Source of the DNA: Brenneria nigrifluens DSM 30175 = ATCC 13028
GTDB taxonomy: Bacteria > Pseudomonadota > Gammaproteobacteria > Enterobacterales > Enterobacteriaceae
NCBI RefSeq assembly: GCF_005484965.1
Contig: NZ_CP034036.1
Coordinates: forward strand, 4,827,703 to 4,891,702
Length of the DNA: 64,000 nucleotides
Direction of reading: 5' to 3'
Below are positions 54,601-62,494 of the stretch, piece after piece. The position numbers and the translations under genes are program-made. How positions within the stretch are numbered: position 1 is the stretch's first letter; the number at the start of each line of letters is the position of its first letter. The notes under the pieces were generated by a model. That model worked only from the letters and a program-made list of their open reading frames with translations. It was not told the origin of the DNA and searched no databases.

Positions 54601-54722
54601 ACCTGGCGATCGATCGGCACGGCGTCATTGCCAGCGCTCCAGCGGAATTGGCTGACATGTGCCGCATTATTTCAACGGTTTATCATCATCATCACTATTT
54701 GCTTGGCGCAGTGGAGGAGTAA
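51615..54722 (+). CDS. ygfK: YgfK-like iron-sulfur flavoprotein oxidoreductase
   Basis: A 1035-residue protein closely matching E. coli YgfK throughout. It starts at GTG 51615 (GDVMRPIPFEQLLERMF), supported by GGAG six bases before. Residues 1-430 are a dihydroorotate-dehydrogenase-like barrel (VGPAAGPHTQLAQNII). Residues 460-880 are a GltD-like module with VAVIGAGPAGLAAGYFLARA and VGVIGAGNTAMDCARAAL. The C-terminal part has 4Fe-4S clusters (CNYVCAKCVDVCPNRAN, CNECGNCAQFCPWDGKP). Once labelled a putative selenate reductase, it is required in anaerobic purine breakdown, probably as a ring-reducing enzyme. Overlap of functions with the AegA-like protein is possible. Confidence 0.93.
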   Translation: MGDVMRPIPFEQLLERMFSEYRQSRAIFGIPESQFYRRNPNRHMRVFGEVCDTPVGPAAGPHTQLAQNIITAWLTGGSFIELKTVQILDRLELEKPCIDAQDEGFNTEWSTEFTLVKAADEYLKAWFALWLLECLFAPRAPEQGRSFIFNMSVGYDLKGIRQAPMQTFIATMMDAADSPAFQRYRQTLAHWVSGADTLRDIASQASRAALAALPERIPSRLVSGVTLSTMHGCPPDEIEAICRYMLEEKKLHTFVKLNPTLLGYSRVRQILDRCGFDYIQLKEASFLHDLQLERALTMLARLLTLARRQGLEFGVKLTNTLGAGNHKQRLPGDEMYMSGRALFPISINVAAVLSRHFQGKLPISYSGGASQLNIRAIHETGIHPITMATDLLKPGGYLRLAACAQELETSAGWELTTVDVDRLEALAQTALTADYHQKSWKLETSIDAGGVLPPADCCVAPCVSACAIHQDIPEYLRLAGAGRYTEALELIYQRNALPAITGHICDHQCQSNCTRLDYDSALNIREIKRIALEKGWAEYQRRWCKPAGSGSRHPVAVIGAGPAGLAAGYFLARAGHPVTVFEREQSAGGVVRHVVPQFRIPVEKIRHDIDFVARHGVQFEYGCDGGLTIDMLHQRGYSYVCVGTGAYRSRDVTLAGDNRAVWPSFRFLRRFNRAEPLSLGRSVGVIGAGNTAMDCARAALRVPGVEQVTILYRRGERDMPAWREEVEEARRAGAAFRFWVNPERFDADGAVTLRIMQPGEPDAQGRARPRPTDRTEALHLDALISAVGEDPDYEALARLGIPLAANGVPVVDSTTQETQRDNVFLIGDAQSGPASIVAAMGAARRAADAILRRENLQDDHAAKRWLNTDPADIYRRKGAIEVKLVGAGEQDAFAQQEAQRCLSCNYVCAKCVDVCPNRANISLAVPGFRDRFQTLHIDAYCNECGNCAQFCPWDGKPYRDKVTIFNLRQDFAASSNPGFLLDEDGVLVRHEQQIYHLAIDRHGVIASAPAELADMCRIISTVYHHHHYLLGAVEE

Positions 54723-54725
54723 TTC

Positions 54726-56057
54726 ATGCTGATTTTGCGTAATGCTACGGCGGTGCAGTTTGACCCCGCCCTGGTAGATGAGAACGTGGATATCGCCATT
54801 GACGGCACCGCGATTGTTGCCGTGGGAAAAAATCTGACGGCGCGCTATCCGGCGGCGACGGTGAAAGAGATGCAGGGGCGGCTGGTCATGCCGGGTATCG
54901 TCTGCGCCCACAACCATTTTTACTCCGGGCTGGCGCGCGGGATTCTGGCACGTATTGAACCTTGTCCGGATTTTATCTCCACGCTAAAGAATCTGTGGTG
55001 GAAACTGGACCGCGCGCTGGATGAAGAATCGCTGTATTACAGTGGGCTGGTTTGCTCGCTGGAAGCCATTAAGCAAGGGTGCACGTCGGTGATCGATCAC
55101 CATGCCTCGCCGTCGCTGATTAGCGGATCGCTGGATATTTTGCGCCGGGGATTCCTCACCGCCGGTCTGCGCGGCATGACCTGCTATGAAACCACCGTTC
55201 GCAATGGCGGACTGGATGAACTGCGTCGCGGCGTGGAAGAGAATATCCGCTTTGCGCAGCGTATCGATCTGGATAACAAGTCCGGTAAAACGCCCTATTT
55301 GGTCGAGGCCCATATCGGCGCGCATGCACCGTTTACCCTGAGCGATGCCGGGCTGGAATTGCTGGCGGAAGCCATACAGATCACGGGACGCGGGCTGCAT
55401 ATTCACGTGGCGGAAGACCGCTATGACGTTTCTCACAGTCATCATCATTATGGCGTTGATCCGATGGCGCGACTGGCGCGGGCCGGGTTGCTCAACGAGA
55501 AAAGCCTGATCGCGCACGGCCTTTTTCTTTCGGCGCAGGATGTGGCGGTGATCAATGAGTTTGACGGGTGTCTGGTGCATAACGCCCGCTCCAATATGAA
55601 CAATCAGGTGGGCTACAACCCGCGCCTGGCTGAGTACCGTCATGTGGCGTTGGGGACGGACGGTATCGGCGCAGATATGTTCGAAGAGCTGAAATTTGCC
55701 TGTTTCAAACACCGTGATGCGGGTGGCGCGCTGTGGCCGGATCGCTTCCTGCGGTTCCTGCACCAGGGCAACCTGCTGCTGGAGCGCAACTTTAATGCCC
55801 AATTCGGTACGCTGGCGGCGGGTTATCAGGCTGATTTGACCATTTGCGATTATCAATCCCCCACGCCGCTCCGCGCGGAGAATCTGGCCGGACATCTGGC
55901 GTTCGCGCTCAATTCGGCCAGTGTGCACAGCGTGATGGTGGCGGGCAACCTGGTGTATGAAGATCGCCGCTTCCCGTTCGACGTGGAGGAAATTTATTTC
56001 CATGCCCGCCAGACCGCGGAGAAATTGTGGCAACGGATGGATAATCTGGCGTCATGA
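54726..56057 (+). CDS. ssnA: SsnA-type amidohydrolase
   Basis: A 443-residue metal-dependent hydrolase of the TrzN/AtzA superfamily matching E. coli SsnA. Visible are the metal motif MPGIVCAHNHFYSGLARG, SVIDHHASPSLISGSLD, LHIHVAEDRYDVSHSHHHYG, IAHGLFLSAQDVAVI and VALGTDGIGADMFEEL. It follows ygfK by three bases. In E. coli ssnA is next to ygfK and the product is needed for purine use; a deaminase or ring-opening step is likely but the substrate is not certain. Confidence 0.92.
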   Translation: MLILRNATAVQFDPALVDENVDIAIDGTAIVAVGKNLTARYPAATVKEMQGRLVMPGIVCAHNHFYSGLARGILARIEPCPDFISTLKNLWWKLDRALDEESLYYSGLVCSLEAIKQGCTSVIDHHASPSLISGSLDILRRGFLTAGLRGMTCYETTVRNGGLDELRRGVEENIRFAQRIDLDNKSGKTPYLVEAHIGAHAPFTLSDAGLELLAEAIQITGRGLHIHVAEDRYDVSHSHHHYGVDPMARLARAGLLNEKSLIAHGLFLSAQDVAVINEFDGCLVHNARSNMNNQVGYNPRLAEYRHVALGTDGIGADMFEELKFACFKHRDAGGALWPDRFLRFLHQGNLLLERNFNAQFGTLAAGYQADLTICDYQSPTPLRAENLAGHLAFALNSASVHSVMVAGNLVYEDRRFPFDVEEIYFHARQTAEKLWQRMDNLAS

Positions 56058-56310
56058 AAATGTGGTTAGGGAAATAACAAAATAATAAAAGATTGAGCAT
56101 TCGCATCAATAAACCGGCATTCTCCGCGCGAATGAACATTTTATTCTGGCGGAAATTCCCGCGTGTACAGAAATGACGGAGTGTAGTGATAACATTCGTA
56201 TTGAACATAATAATCATTAACCTGCAAAAATAGGATCATCGCAGTTGTTCTACCTGGCTATTCCTTGTTGCAAGGTGGCTTATTTTAATTCTTGTTGTAG
56301 GAATCTAACT

Positions 56311-57648
56311 GTGAAACATAACATTGTATCTTTATTCACCGGGGATATTGACGCTGTCCGTTTATTTTCCGGCTGTGCGGTGGCAACCGCGGTATTATTA
56401 CACGCATCAGCCTTCGCCGAATCGCCAGCGGCGGTAAAACCCATTAGCAGCAATCTGGGGCAAACCTGTACGCAAAATGCCTACGGGGTGGAAAATCCGC
56501 TTGACGCGTTGCGCTGTGGTTCTGTACACGGCTCGCTGCGTACCCTTTATTACTCCACAAAGAATGCCTATTTCGTCAGGGATAATAATCAGGATACCGC
56601 CAGCTATGGCGGCAATATCCTATTTCAAACGGCCCCATATTACGGTATCAGCGCGGGTATCGGCGGTATTTATCAGCAGCAGTGGCGTTCACCGGGCGCG
56701 GGGCGCGGGGTAACGGAACTGGCGACCAATCAGAACGGCGTGGGGGAAGCCTGGCTGCGCTGGCAATATCAGGATTTTCGCTTCACCGCCGGCGATCAGC
56801 GCATCGATATTCCCTTTATGAGCGACTATGACTGGCGTATTACGCCGATCCTGTTTCGCGCCGTTGACATGCACTGGGGCGATAAAACCGATTTCTTGCA
56901 TGCCACCAAGGTATACCGCTATAAGCCGTGGCGCAGCGATAAATTCCTGGCGACCAGCTCGTACAGCGCCATTAAGGAGGAAACCAACGGCGCCTGGGCG
57001 GTAGGAGCGGGACGTTCGAAACAGGCGGGCGACATCACCCTGAGCGGCCAATTGTGGTATGAAAGCTATGACGACTACGTGAATATTTTCTACAGCGAAG
57101 CGCATAGCCAGTGGAAAGCCGCGCCGTGGCAGCCGGATATCGGCGTGCAGTTTATTCGCGGCAGCGGCCAGGGCGAGCGCTTGCGCGGTGAGGCGGACAA
57201 CACCTCTTACGGCGTGCAGTTGGCGCTGACGCCAGGCAGCAAGGTGAAGTGGTCCATCAACTACAGCCATATGGTCTCCAACCCCGAAGCATACCTGAAC
57301 GGGGCGCTGGTTACGCCGTATTCCAGCAGCACCTCATCGGGTAAATATTTTGCTCAACCCTACTTTACCAGTACCCAGGATCTCGGTACCGGCAATGCCT
57401 ATTCCACCCGTATCACTTATCAAATCATGCCGGCATTGAGCATCGGGACTTACTATTCCTTTATGGATCTGAAAAGTTCAGCGGCCGCATCCAGTCGCAA
57501 TCAGTCTGAATATGTGGTCTTTGGTATTTACCAATTTGGCGGCGCATTAAAAGGATTAAGTTTGTCTAATTTTTTCGGGGTACAAACCTCGCCGCTTTAC
57601 GATTATGCTTTCTGGCAGAATCGCCTGGGCCTGCAATATAATTTCTAA
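56311..57648 (+). CDS. OprD-family outer membrane porin
   Basis: A 445-residue outer-membrane beta-barrel. The likely start is GTG 56311 (translation KHNIVSLFTGDIDAVRLFSG) with AGGA eight bases before; upstream ATG at 56245 would add a non-signal stretch. A signal peptide ends at ASAFA. The barrel has alternating aromatic strands and ends LGLQYNF with the terminal phenylalanine needed for assembly. OprD-type porins admit basic amino acids, peptides or organic acids. Placed after ssnA and followed by a good terminator, it probably provides outer-membrane entry for the substrate of this cluster. Confidence 0.85.
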   Translation: MKHNIVSLFTGDIDAVRLFSGCAVATAVLLHASAFAESPAAVKPISSNLGQTCTQNAYGVENPLDALRCGSVHGSLRTLYYSTKNAYFVRDNNQDTASYGGNILFQTAPYYGISAGIGGIYQQQWRSPGAGRGVTELATNQNGVGEAWLRWQYQDFRFTAGDQRIDIPFMSDYDWRITPILFRAVDMHWGDKTDFLHATKVYRYKPWRSDKFLATSSYSAIKEETNGAWAVGAGRSKQAGDITLSGQLWYESYDDYVNIFYSEAHSQWKAAPWQPDIGVQFIRGSGQGERLRGEADNTSYGVQLALTPGSKVKWSINYSHMVSNPEAYLNGALVTPYSSSTSSGKYFAQPYFTSTQDLGTGNAYSTRITYQIMPALSIGTYYSFMDLKSSAAASSRNQSEYVVFGIYQFGGALKGLSLSNFFGVQTSPLYDYAFWQNRLGLQYNF

Positions 57649-57662
57649 TCTATTCCTTCCGA

Positions 57663-57695
57663 ATAAAGTATCCGTTATGGGTACTTTATTTTTAT
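57663..57695 (+). terminator. intrinsic terminator of the porin gene
   Basis: Stem ATAAAGTATCC (57663-57673) pairs with GGGTACTTTAT (57679-57689) with one T-G pair, five-base loop, followed by TTTTTAT. It is 15 bp after the porin stop codon. Confidence 0.85.
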
Positions 57696-58305
57696 AGGTA
57701 ATTCAGGTTCAAGGAAAATACCATAACTATGCGTTTTGTGTTTGTATTGGAACGTATTTGTCTGTGCCTTGGCGAAAAACGCCTTGGTGGTCGGCGCATC
57801 CTTATTGTAATCCAGGCTGGTGGCGTAGATGTCAGTGATTTTTTGGTAGAAGCGCCGCTCGCTGAGGCGGATTTCACGAATTTCCGCCAGCAGTCGCTCG
57901 AAGTAGTCCTCACCCAGGAAACAGCCGTTTTCCATGCGCTGGCGGTCCAGCACATAGCCCTTGATGGCGAATTCGCGCAAAACGCCGGTCGCCCATTGGC
58001 GGAACTGGGTGGCACGTATGGAGTTGACCCGATAGCCCACGGTGGTGCTGTTGCGCAGCTTCTCGGCGATCTTCTTGAGGATGTCGTCGCCCAATTCTCG
58101 CACGGCGCTTTCATTATTGGCCAAGGCGTCGTAGAAGGCGATTTCTTCCAGGGTCAGCCCCAGAGTCGTTTCGCGCTCCAGCGCTGCTTGGAAGTGCTTG
58201 GCCATCGGGATACAGTTCCTCAATGACATGCGCCGTCTCAACAGCACGGTTGCCCGTGTGATAATCATCGGCGATCAAAAATGCACGGCAAGGCGCGAAC
58301 GGCAT
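57675..58305 (-). pseudogene. chimeric remnant: type I restriction HsdR C-terminus joined to a RhuM fragment
   Basis: Reading on the minus strand, the first part matches the end of type I restriction subunit HsdR: IADDYHTGNRAVETAHVIEE, then after a frameshift MAKHFQAALERETTLGLTLE and FYDALANNESAVRELGDDIL. At about 58040 it passes in frame into a RhuM-family protein, GYRVNSIRATQFRQWATGVL, through YFERLLAEIREIRLSERRFY to KAFFAKAQ, and then ends in unrelated sequence. Neither gene is complete. RhuM genes are often beside type I restriction loci, so a deletion within such a locus explains the join. Confidence 0.8.
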
Positions 58306-58571
58306 CGTTCCTTTGCTCTATAGTCACGGGCGACGGCGCGGCAGACATGCCGCATCGGCAAGGCCATGACGGGGTTGGTCTGGATCAGGCCGCAGGTTGC
58401 GGCGTCGAAGCCTTGTGCCTTCTTGCGCCAGATGATGCTGCCGCTCGGCAGCACCAGTACAGAGGCTGGGAAACGTGGACATCTGATTGATTTACAATTG
58501 TATTTTTTCATGGTGGGCACAATTATGGACACAAAACGGAAGGTGCTTATAACATTATGATTTCTGGCGGG

Positions 58572-58865
58572 TTAATATCCTGCTTCTTTCTGATGACGAA
58601 AGGCCAGCACATAAATACGGTCTTCTATTTTCTCATAGCGGTACAACGCCACATAGCCGGAATCTCCGAATTCAATCATCAATTCCCGCAATATAGGCAG
58701 CTCAATAAAAGGGCGGCCCATTTCTGGTTTGTTTTCCAGTTGCTCAAAATGCGCTTCGAGCACTTGACCGGCCTTGATAGCTGCCAGCGGATTTTTATTG
58801 GTCAGAAACTCACGACCGCGAGTTAATCCGGTTGCCGCTCGTTGAGTAATGATCACTTGTGGCAT
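58572..58865 (-). CDS. RelE/ParE-superfamily toxin
   Basis: A 97-residue small toxin of the type II toxin-antitoxin class. It shows the family pattern ITQRAATGLTRGREFLTNKN near the N-terminus, PFIELPILRELMIEFGDSGY in the middle and the closing strand YEKIEDRIYVLAFRHQKEAGY. It overlaps the antitoxin gene by 13 bases, the usual order (antitoxin first). Whether it targets gyrase (ParE) or mRNA (RelE) cannot be told. Confidence 0.88.
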   Translation of the reverse strand: MPQVIITQRAATGLTRGREFLTNKNPLAAIKAGQVLEAHFEQLENKPEMGRPFIELPILRELMIEFGDSGYVALYRYEKIEDRIYVLAFRHQKEAGY

Positions 58866-59134
58866 TCAGGAATGTCCGTTTCCGTTTCTGTTCCCCAACC
58901 ACGCAGCCAGGTTTTGACTTCATCACCAGTCAGATGCAGGCCGGTTTCCTGATATTCACGCCAGGAATCAAGCGCTTCCTGCTTAAAGCTTTCGCGCGCC
59001 TCTTCACGTTCAATATATTGGGTGATAGCGGCAATCATCAGATAATGCGGGCTACGATCGCGAGAAGCCGCCAGTTTTTTAACTCGTTCTTTAAGGTTGT
59101 CGTCGATTTTGAGTGTGGTGCTTGATGTTGACAT
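58853..59134 (-). CDS. ribbon-helix-helix antitoxin (ParD/CopG-like)
   Basis: A 93-residue antitoxin. The N-terminal ribbon-helix-helix TTLKIDDNLKERVKKLAASR followed by SPHYLMIAAITQYIEREEAR binds DNA, and the acidic C-terminal half (HLTGDEVKTWLRGWGTETET) would cap the toxin. It precedes the toxin gene and overlaps it. An inverted repeat 20-55 bp upstream is its probable operator. Confidence 0.88.
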   Translation of the reverse strand: MSTSSTTLKIDDNLKERVKKLAASRDRSPHYLMIAAITQYIEREEARESFKQEALDSWREYQETGLHLTGDEVKTWLRGWGTETETDIPECHK

Positions 59135-59155
59135 GATACTGGCCTCACAAGGAGT

Positions 59156-59187
59156 ACAAGGTATTACCTTTTACTAGTTTACCTTGT
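59156..59187. promoter_or_regulatory. probable autoregulatory operator of the toxin-antitoxin pair
   Basis: ACAAGGTA (59156-59163) is the inverse of TACCTTGT (59180-59187); further ACAAGG- and ACCTT-type repeats lie between and beside. Such iterated half sites upstream of ribbon-helix-helix antitoxins are usual. Confidence 0.6.
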
Positions 59188-59219
59188 GCGTCGCGATAGA
59201 ACAATATTTGAACAACTAA

Positions 59220-59243
59220 TTACAGTTAATGCGGAAGCTGGAA
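59220..59243. repeat. degenerate copy of the mnmE 3' end (possible attachment-site scar)
   Basis: The sequence TTAC then five bases then ATGC, one base, GAAGCTGGAA parallels the mnmE 3' end at 59413-59437, which reads TTAC, six bases, ATGC, one base, GAAGCTGGAA. Eighteen positions agree. The 3' end of mnmE (thdF) is the known target of SGI1-type islands, and island-type genes lie next to it here. Confidence 0.45.
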
Positions 59244-59343
59244 TAGAGTTTCGTCTATTTTCTTCGACTTGCGCATCGACAGCATTCGCTTATGCCTGAA
59301 GTATTTCCCGGTTCTCAGCAGAAGTAAATAGACGCCAGCGGAA

Positions 59344-59378
59344 CAAAAAATCCCGCATAACAGTCAGCTATGCGGGAT
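59344..59378 (-). terminator. intrinsic terminator of mnmE
   Basis: Ten-bp perfect stem ATCCCGCATA (59350-59359) with TATGCGGGAT (59369-59378), nine-base loop; on the minus strand it is followed by a run of T (A-run at 59345-59350). It lies 35 bp past the mnmE stop codon. Confidence 0.9.
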
Positions 59379-59412
59379 CAGTGGAAGTGAGTGGACGTTT
59401 ACGGACTTGGCG

Positions 59413-60777
59413 TTACTTGCCGATGCAGAAGCTGGAAAAAATCCGTCCTAACAGGTCGTCGGAGGTGAATTCGCCGGTGATTTCGCTCAATGCCTGTTGC
59501 GCCAGGCGCAGTTCCTCTGCCAATAGCTCTCCGGCGTAAGCGCTCACTAACTGTTCTTTGCCCTGAATCAGATGTTGCGCCGCCTGTTCCAGCGCTTGCA
59601 GGTGGCGTCGGCGGGCCAGGAAGCCGCCTTCGGTGCTGCTGGTGAATCCCATGCTTTGCTTGAGATGCTCGCGTAATGTCTCTATGCCTTCACCGGTGCG
59701 CGCCGAGAGGCGAATAAGTGAGTAGTCACTTACATTTTCAAGCCCCAGCGGTTCGCCGGTGATGTCGGCTTTATTGCGCACCACGGTAATCGGCAAGGTT
59801 TTCGGCAGCCGGGCGATAAACTCAGGCCAGATCGCCGCGGGCTCCACGGCTTGAGTGGTGGTGCCGTCGACCATAAACAGCACCCGGTCGGCCTGTTCTA
59901 TTTCCTGCCAGGCGCGTTCGATGCCGATGCGTTCAACTTCATCATTGGCATCGCGCAGACCCGCGGTATCAATGATATGCAGCGGCATTCCGTCGATATG
60001 GATGTGTTCGCGCAGCACGTCGCGGGTGGTTCCGGCGATATCGGTGACGATCGCCGCTTCCCGCCCGGCCAACGCGTTGAGCAGGCTGGATTTCCCGGCG
60101 TTGGGCCGTCCGGCGATCACTACCTTCATGCCTTCGCGCAGCAGGCTGCCCTGATGGGCTTCGGCGCGGACCGCGTCCAGATCGGCCATCACATTGTCGA
60201 GCTGCCTTTCAATTTTCCCATCGGAGAGAAAATCAATTTCCTCATCTGGAAAATCAATCGCCGCCTCCACGTAGATTCTCAGGTGAGTAAGCGCTTCCAC
60301 CAGATGGTTGATGCGGGAGGAAAATGCCCCCTGCAATGAATTAAGCGCCGAGCGGGCCGCCTGTTCGGAGCTGGCGTCGATCAGGTCGGCGATGGCTTCC
60401 GCCTGCGCCAGATCGAGTTTGTCGTTCAGGAAAGCGCGTTCGGAAAACTCGCCGGGGCGTGCGATACGCACCTCCGGCAGGGCCAGAATACGTTGCAACA
60501 GCAAATCGAGAATCACCGGGCCGCCGTGTCCCTGCAGCTCCAGCACGTCTTCGCCGGTGAAGGAGTTGGGGCCGGGAAACCACAGGGCGATACCCTGATC
60601 GAGAGGCGTGCCGTCGCTATCGCGAAAGGGCAGATAGTCCGCGCGGCGCGGCCGGGGCAGTTTGCCCAGTACGGCTTGCGCCACGGCCGACGCCGCCCGT
60701 CCGGATACGCGTAAAATACCTACCCCGCCGCGTCCCGGTGGCGTGGCTTGGGCTACGATGGTGTCGGTATTGCTCAT
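59413..60777 (-). CDS. mnmE: tRNA uridine-5-carboxymethylaminomethyl modification GTPase
   Basis: A 454-residue GTPase that, with MnmG, modifies the wobble uridine (U34) of several tRNAs. The N-terminal domain binds a folate derivative (IVAQATPPGRGGVGILRVSG). The GTPase domain carries G1 GRPNAGKSSLLN, the G3 DTAG in IIDTAGLRDAN and G4 NKAD. The C-terminal FCIGK contains the catalytic cysteine. Length and end are normal, so the gene is intact even though its 3' end is a known island integration target. Confidence 0.97.
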   Translation of the reverse strand: MSNTDTIVAQATPPGRGGVGILRVSGRAASAVAQAVLGKLPRPRRADYLPFRDSDGTPLDQGIALWFPGPNSFTGEDVLELQGHGGPVILDLLLQRILALPEVRIARPGEFSERAFLNDKLDLAQAEAIADLIDASSEQAARSALNSLQGAFSSRINHLVEALTHLRIYVEAAIDFPDEEIDFLSDGKIERQLDNVMADLDAVRAEAHQGSLLREGMKVVIAGRPNAGKSSLLNALAGREAAIVTDIAGTTRDVLREHIHIDGMPLHIIDTAGLRDANDEVERIGIERAWQEIEQADRVLFMVDGTTTQAVEPAAIWPEFIARLPKTLPITVVRNKADITGEPLGLENVSDYSLIRLSARTGEGIETLREHLKQSMGFTSSTEGGFLARRRHLQALEQAAQHLIQGKEQLVSAYAGELLAEELRLAQQALSEITGEFTSDDLLGRIFSSFCIGK

Positions 60778-60801
60778 GGTCGTCTCTGTCTCTCAGGTTA
60801 T

Positions 60802-60827
60802 AAAAAAAGGCGGTCATTGACCGCCTT
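60802..60827 (-). terminator. intrinsic terminator between yidC and mnmE
   Basis: AAGGCGGTCA (60807-60816) and TGACCGCCTT (60818-60827) form a stem; the minus strand continues in seven Ts. It lies 28 bp after the yidC stop and ends the rpmH-rnpA-yidD-yidC message. Confidence 0.88.
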
Positions 60828-60854
60828 ATTCTCAATGATTGTCCATCAGCGTGG

Positions 60855-62492
60855 TTATTTTTTCTCGCGGCTGTGCAAGCCACGTTTTTCCAAACCACGG
60901 TAAATCAACTGCTGCTGAATGATGGTCACCAGGTTGCTGACGATATAGTACAGCACCAGACCGGACGGGAACCACAGGAAGAACACGGTGAAAATCACCG
61001 GCATATAAGTCATGATCTTCTGCTGCATCGGGTCGGTGACGGTGGTCGGCGACATCTTCTGGATAAAGAACATCGTCACGCCCATCAGGATCGGCAGAAT
61101 GTAGTACGGGTCTTGCGCCGACAGGTCGTGGATCCACAGGGCGAACGGCGCATGACGCAGTTCGACGGAGCCCATCAGCATGTAGTACAGCGCCAGGAAG
61201 ATCGGCATCTGAACCAGCAGCGGGAAGCAGCCGCCCAGCGGGTTTACCTTCTCCGACTTGTACAGCGCCATCATTTCCTGACTCATGCGCTGTTTGTCGT
61301 CGCCGATACGCTCGCGCATCGCCGTCAGCTTCGGCTGCAGCATGCGCATTTTCGCCATTGAGGTGTACTGCGCCTTGGTCAGCGGGTACATGATACCGCG
61401 CACGATAAAGGTGATGGCGATAATGGAGAAGCCCCAGTTGCCGATAAAGCCGTGCAGGAATTTCAACAGTTTGAACAGCGGCTGGGAAATAAACCACAGC
61501 CAGCCGTAATCAACGGTCAGGTCCAGATGCGGCGCGACGGCGGCCATCTTGTCCTGAATTTCCGGGCCGACCCACAGGGTGGCGTTCAGGTTCTGCCGGC
61601 TGCCCGGAGTAACAACAACCGGCGCGCCTTTAAAGCCAATCGCCGCCTGCCCGTTGCCGAGGTTGCTGGTATAGAAGGTGTTGGCCCCGGCGGTAGTGGG
61701 GATCCAGGCGGTGGCGAAGTATTGCTGCAGCATGGCTACCCAGCCGCCGTTGGTGGTGATATTCAGGTTTTCATCCGTGATATCGCCGAAGCTGTATTTC
61801 TTGTATTTGTCTTCGCTGGAGGAGAACGCCGCGCCGCGATAGGTGTGCAGCGCAAAGTTGCTGCTGCCGGTATCGCGGTGCTTGGGCAACTCGACGGATT
61901 GTTTTAACTGGCCGAACAGGGTCAGCTCCAGCGGCTGCGCGCTGGCGTTATTGATGCTGTATTCAACGTTCAGCGCGTAGTCGCCGCGTTTCAGGACAAA
62001 CGTTTTGGTGTAAGTCACGCCGTCGGCCGCGGTATAGGTCAGCGGAATGCGCAATTCGTATTGACCCTCGGCCAGCTCGAAGTGAGCCTGAGTGACGGTA
62101 TACAATGGACGCGGACCGTTAGCCGGGTTGTCCGGGCCGTTTTTGCCGGTCAGACCGCTTTGCGCCTGGTAGACAAACTCGGGTGAGGTTTCCAGCAGCA
62201 GGAAGGGGTTATCGGAACCCAGCGTATCCGGGTAAGCCAGCAGGTGCGCTTGCTCGATGTCGCCGCCGCGGGTATTGATGGTCAGAGACAGCACGTCGGT
62301 TTTAACCGTGATCGGTTTACCCTGACCGCTGGCGGGTACGCCCTGGTTGGTAGCATCACCGGAGGCTGCATTCGTCGCCTGCTGTATGGCTTGCGTGGTC
62401 ACTGGCGGATTTTTGTCCGTTTCCCAGGCCTGCCAGATCATAAAGGTTACGAATAGCAGAGCGATGAGAAGAAGATTGCGTTGCGAATCCAT
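60855..62492 (-). CDS. yidC: membrane protein insertase YidC
   Basis: A 545-residue inner-membrane insertase that helps small or Sec-dependent membrane proteins fold. It starts MDSQRNLLLIALLFVTFMIW (first membrane segment), followed by a large periplasmic beta domain (about 60-340). Five further membrane segments include the conserved MYPLTKAQYTSMAKMRMLQP cytoplasmic loop and LGGCFPLLVQMPIFLALYYM. It ends with a basic tail GLEKRGLHSREKK that contacts ribosomes. It follows yidD by two bases. Confidence 0.97.
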   Translation of the reverse strand: MDSQRNLLLIALLFVTFMIWQAWETDKNPPVTTQAIQQATNAASGDATNQGVPASGQGKPITVKTDVLSLTINTRGGDIEQAHLLAYPDTLGSDNPFLLLETSPEFVYQAQSGLTGKNGPDNPANGPRPLYTVTQAHFELAEGQYELRIPLTYTAADGVTYTKTFVLKRGDYALNVEYSINNASAQPLELTLFGQLKQSVELPKHRDTGSSNFALHTYRGAAFSSSEDKYKKYSFGDITDENLNITTNGGWVAMLQQYFATAWIPTTAGANTFYTSNLGNGQAAIGFKGAPVVVTPGSRQNLNATLWVGPEIQDKMAAVAPHLDLTVDYGWLWFISQPLFKLLKFLHGFIGNWGFSIIAITFIVRGIMYPLTKAQYTSMAKMRMLQPKLTAMRERIGDDKQRMSQEMMALYKSEKVNPLGGCFPLLVQMPIFLALYYMLMGSVELRHAPFALWIHDLSAQDPYYILPILMGVTMFFIQKMSPTTVTDPMQQKIMTYMPVIFTVFFLWFPSGLVLYYIVSNLVTIIQQQLIYRGLEKRGLHSREKK

Positions 62493-62494
62493 CG

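Noticed and set aside
58275..58532. 85-codon minus-strand frame beside the hsdR/rhuM remnant
   Set aside because: No family recognised; probably part of the island debris, not supported as a gene.
58505..58535. Sequence GGTGGGCACAATTATGGACA as a possible phage P4-type integrase attachment core
   Set aside because: It recalls such cores only in composition; no integrase gene or second copy is visible.
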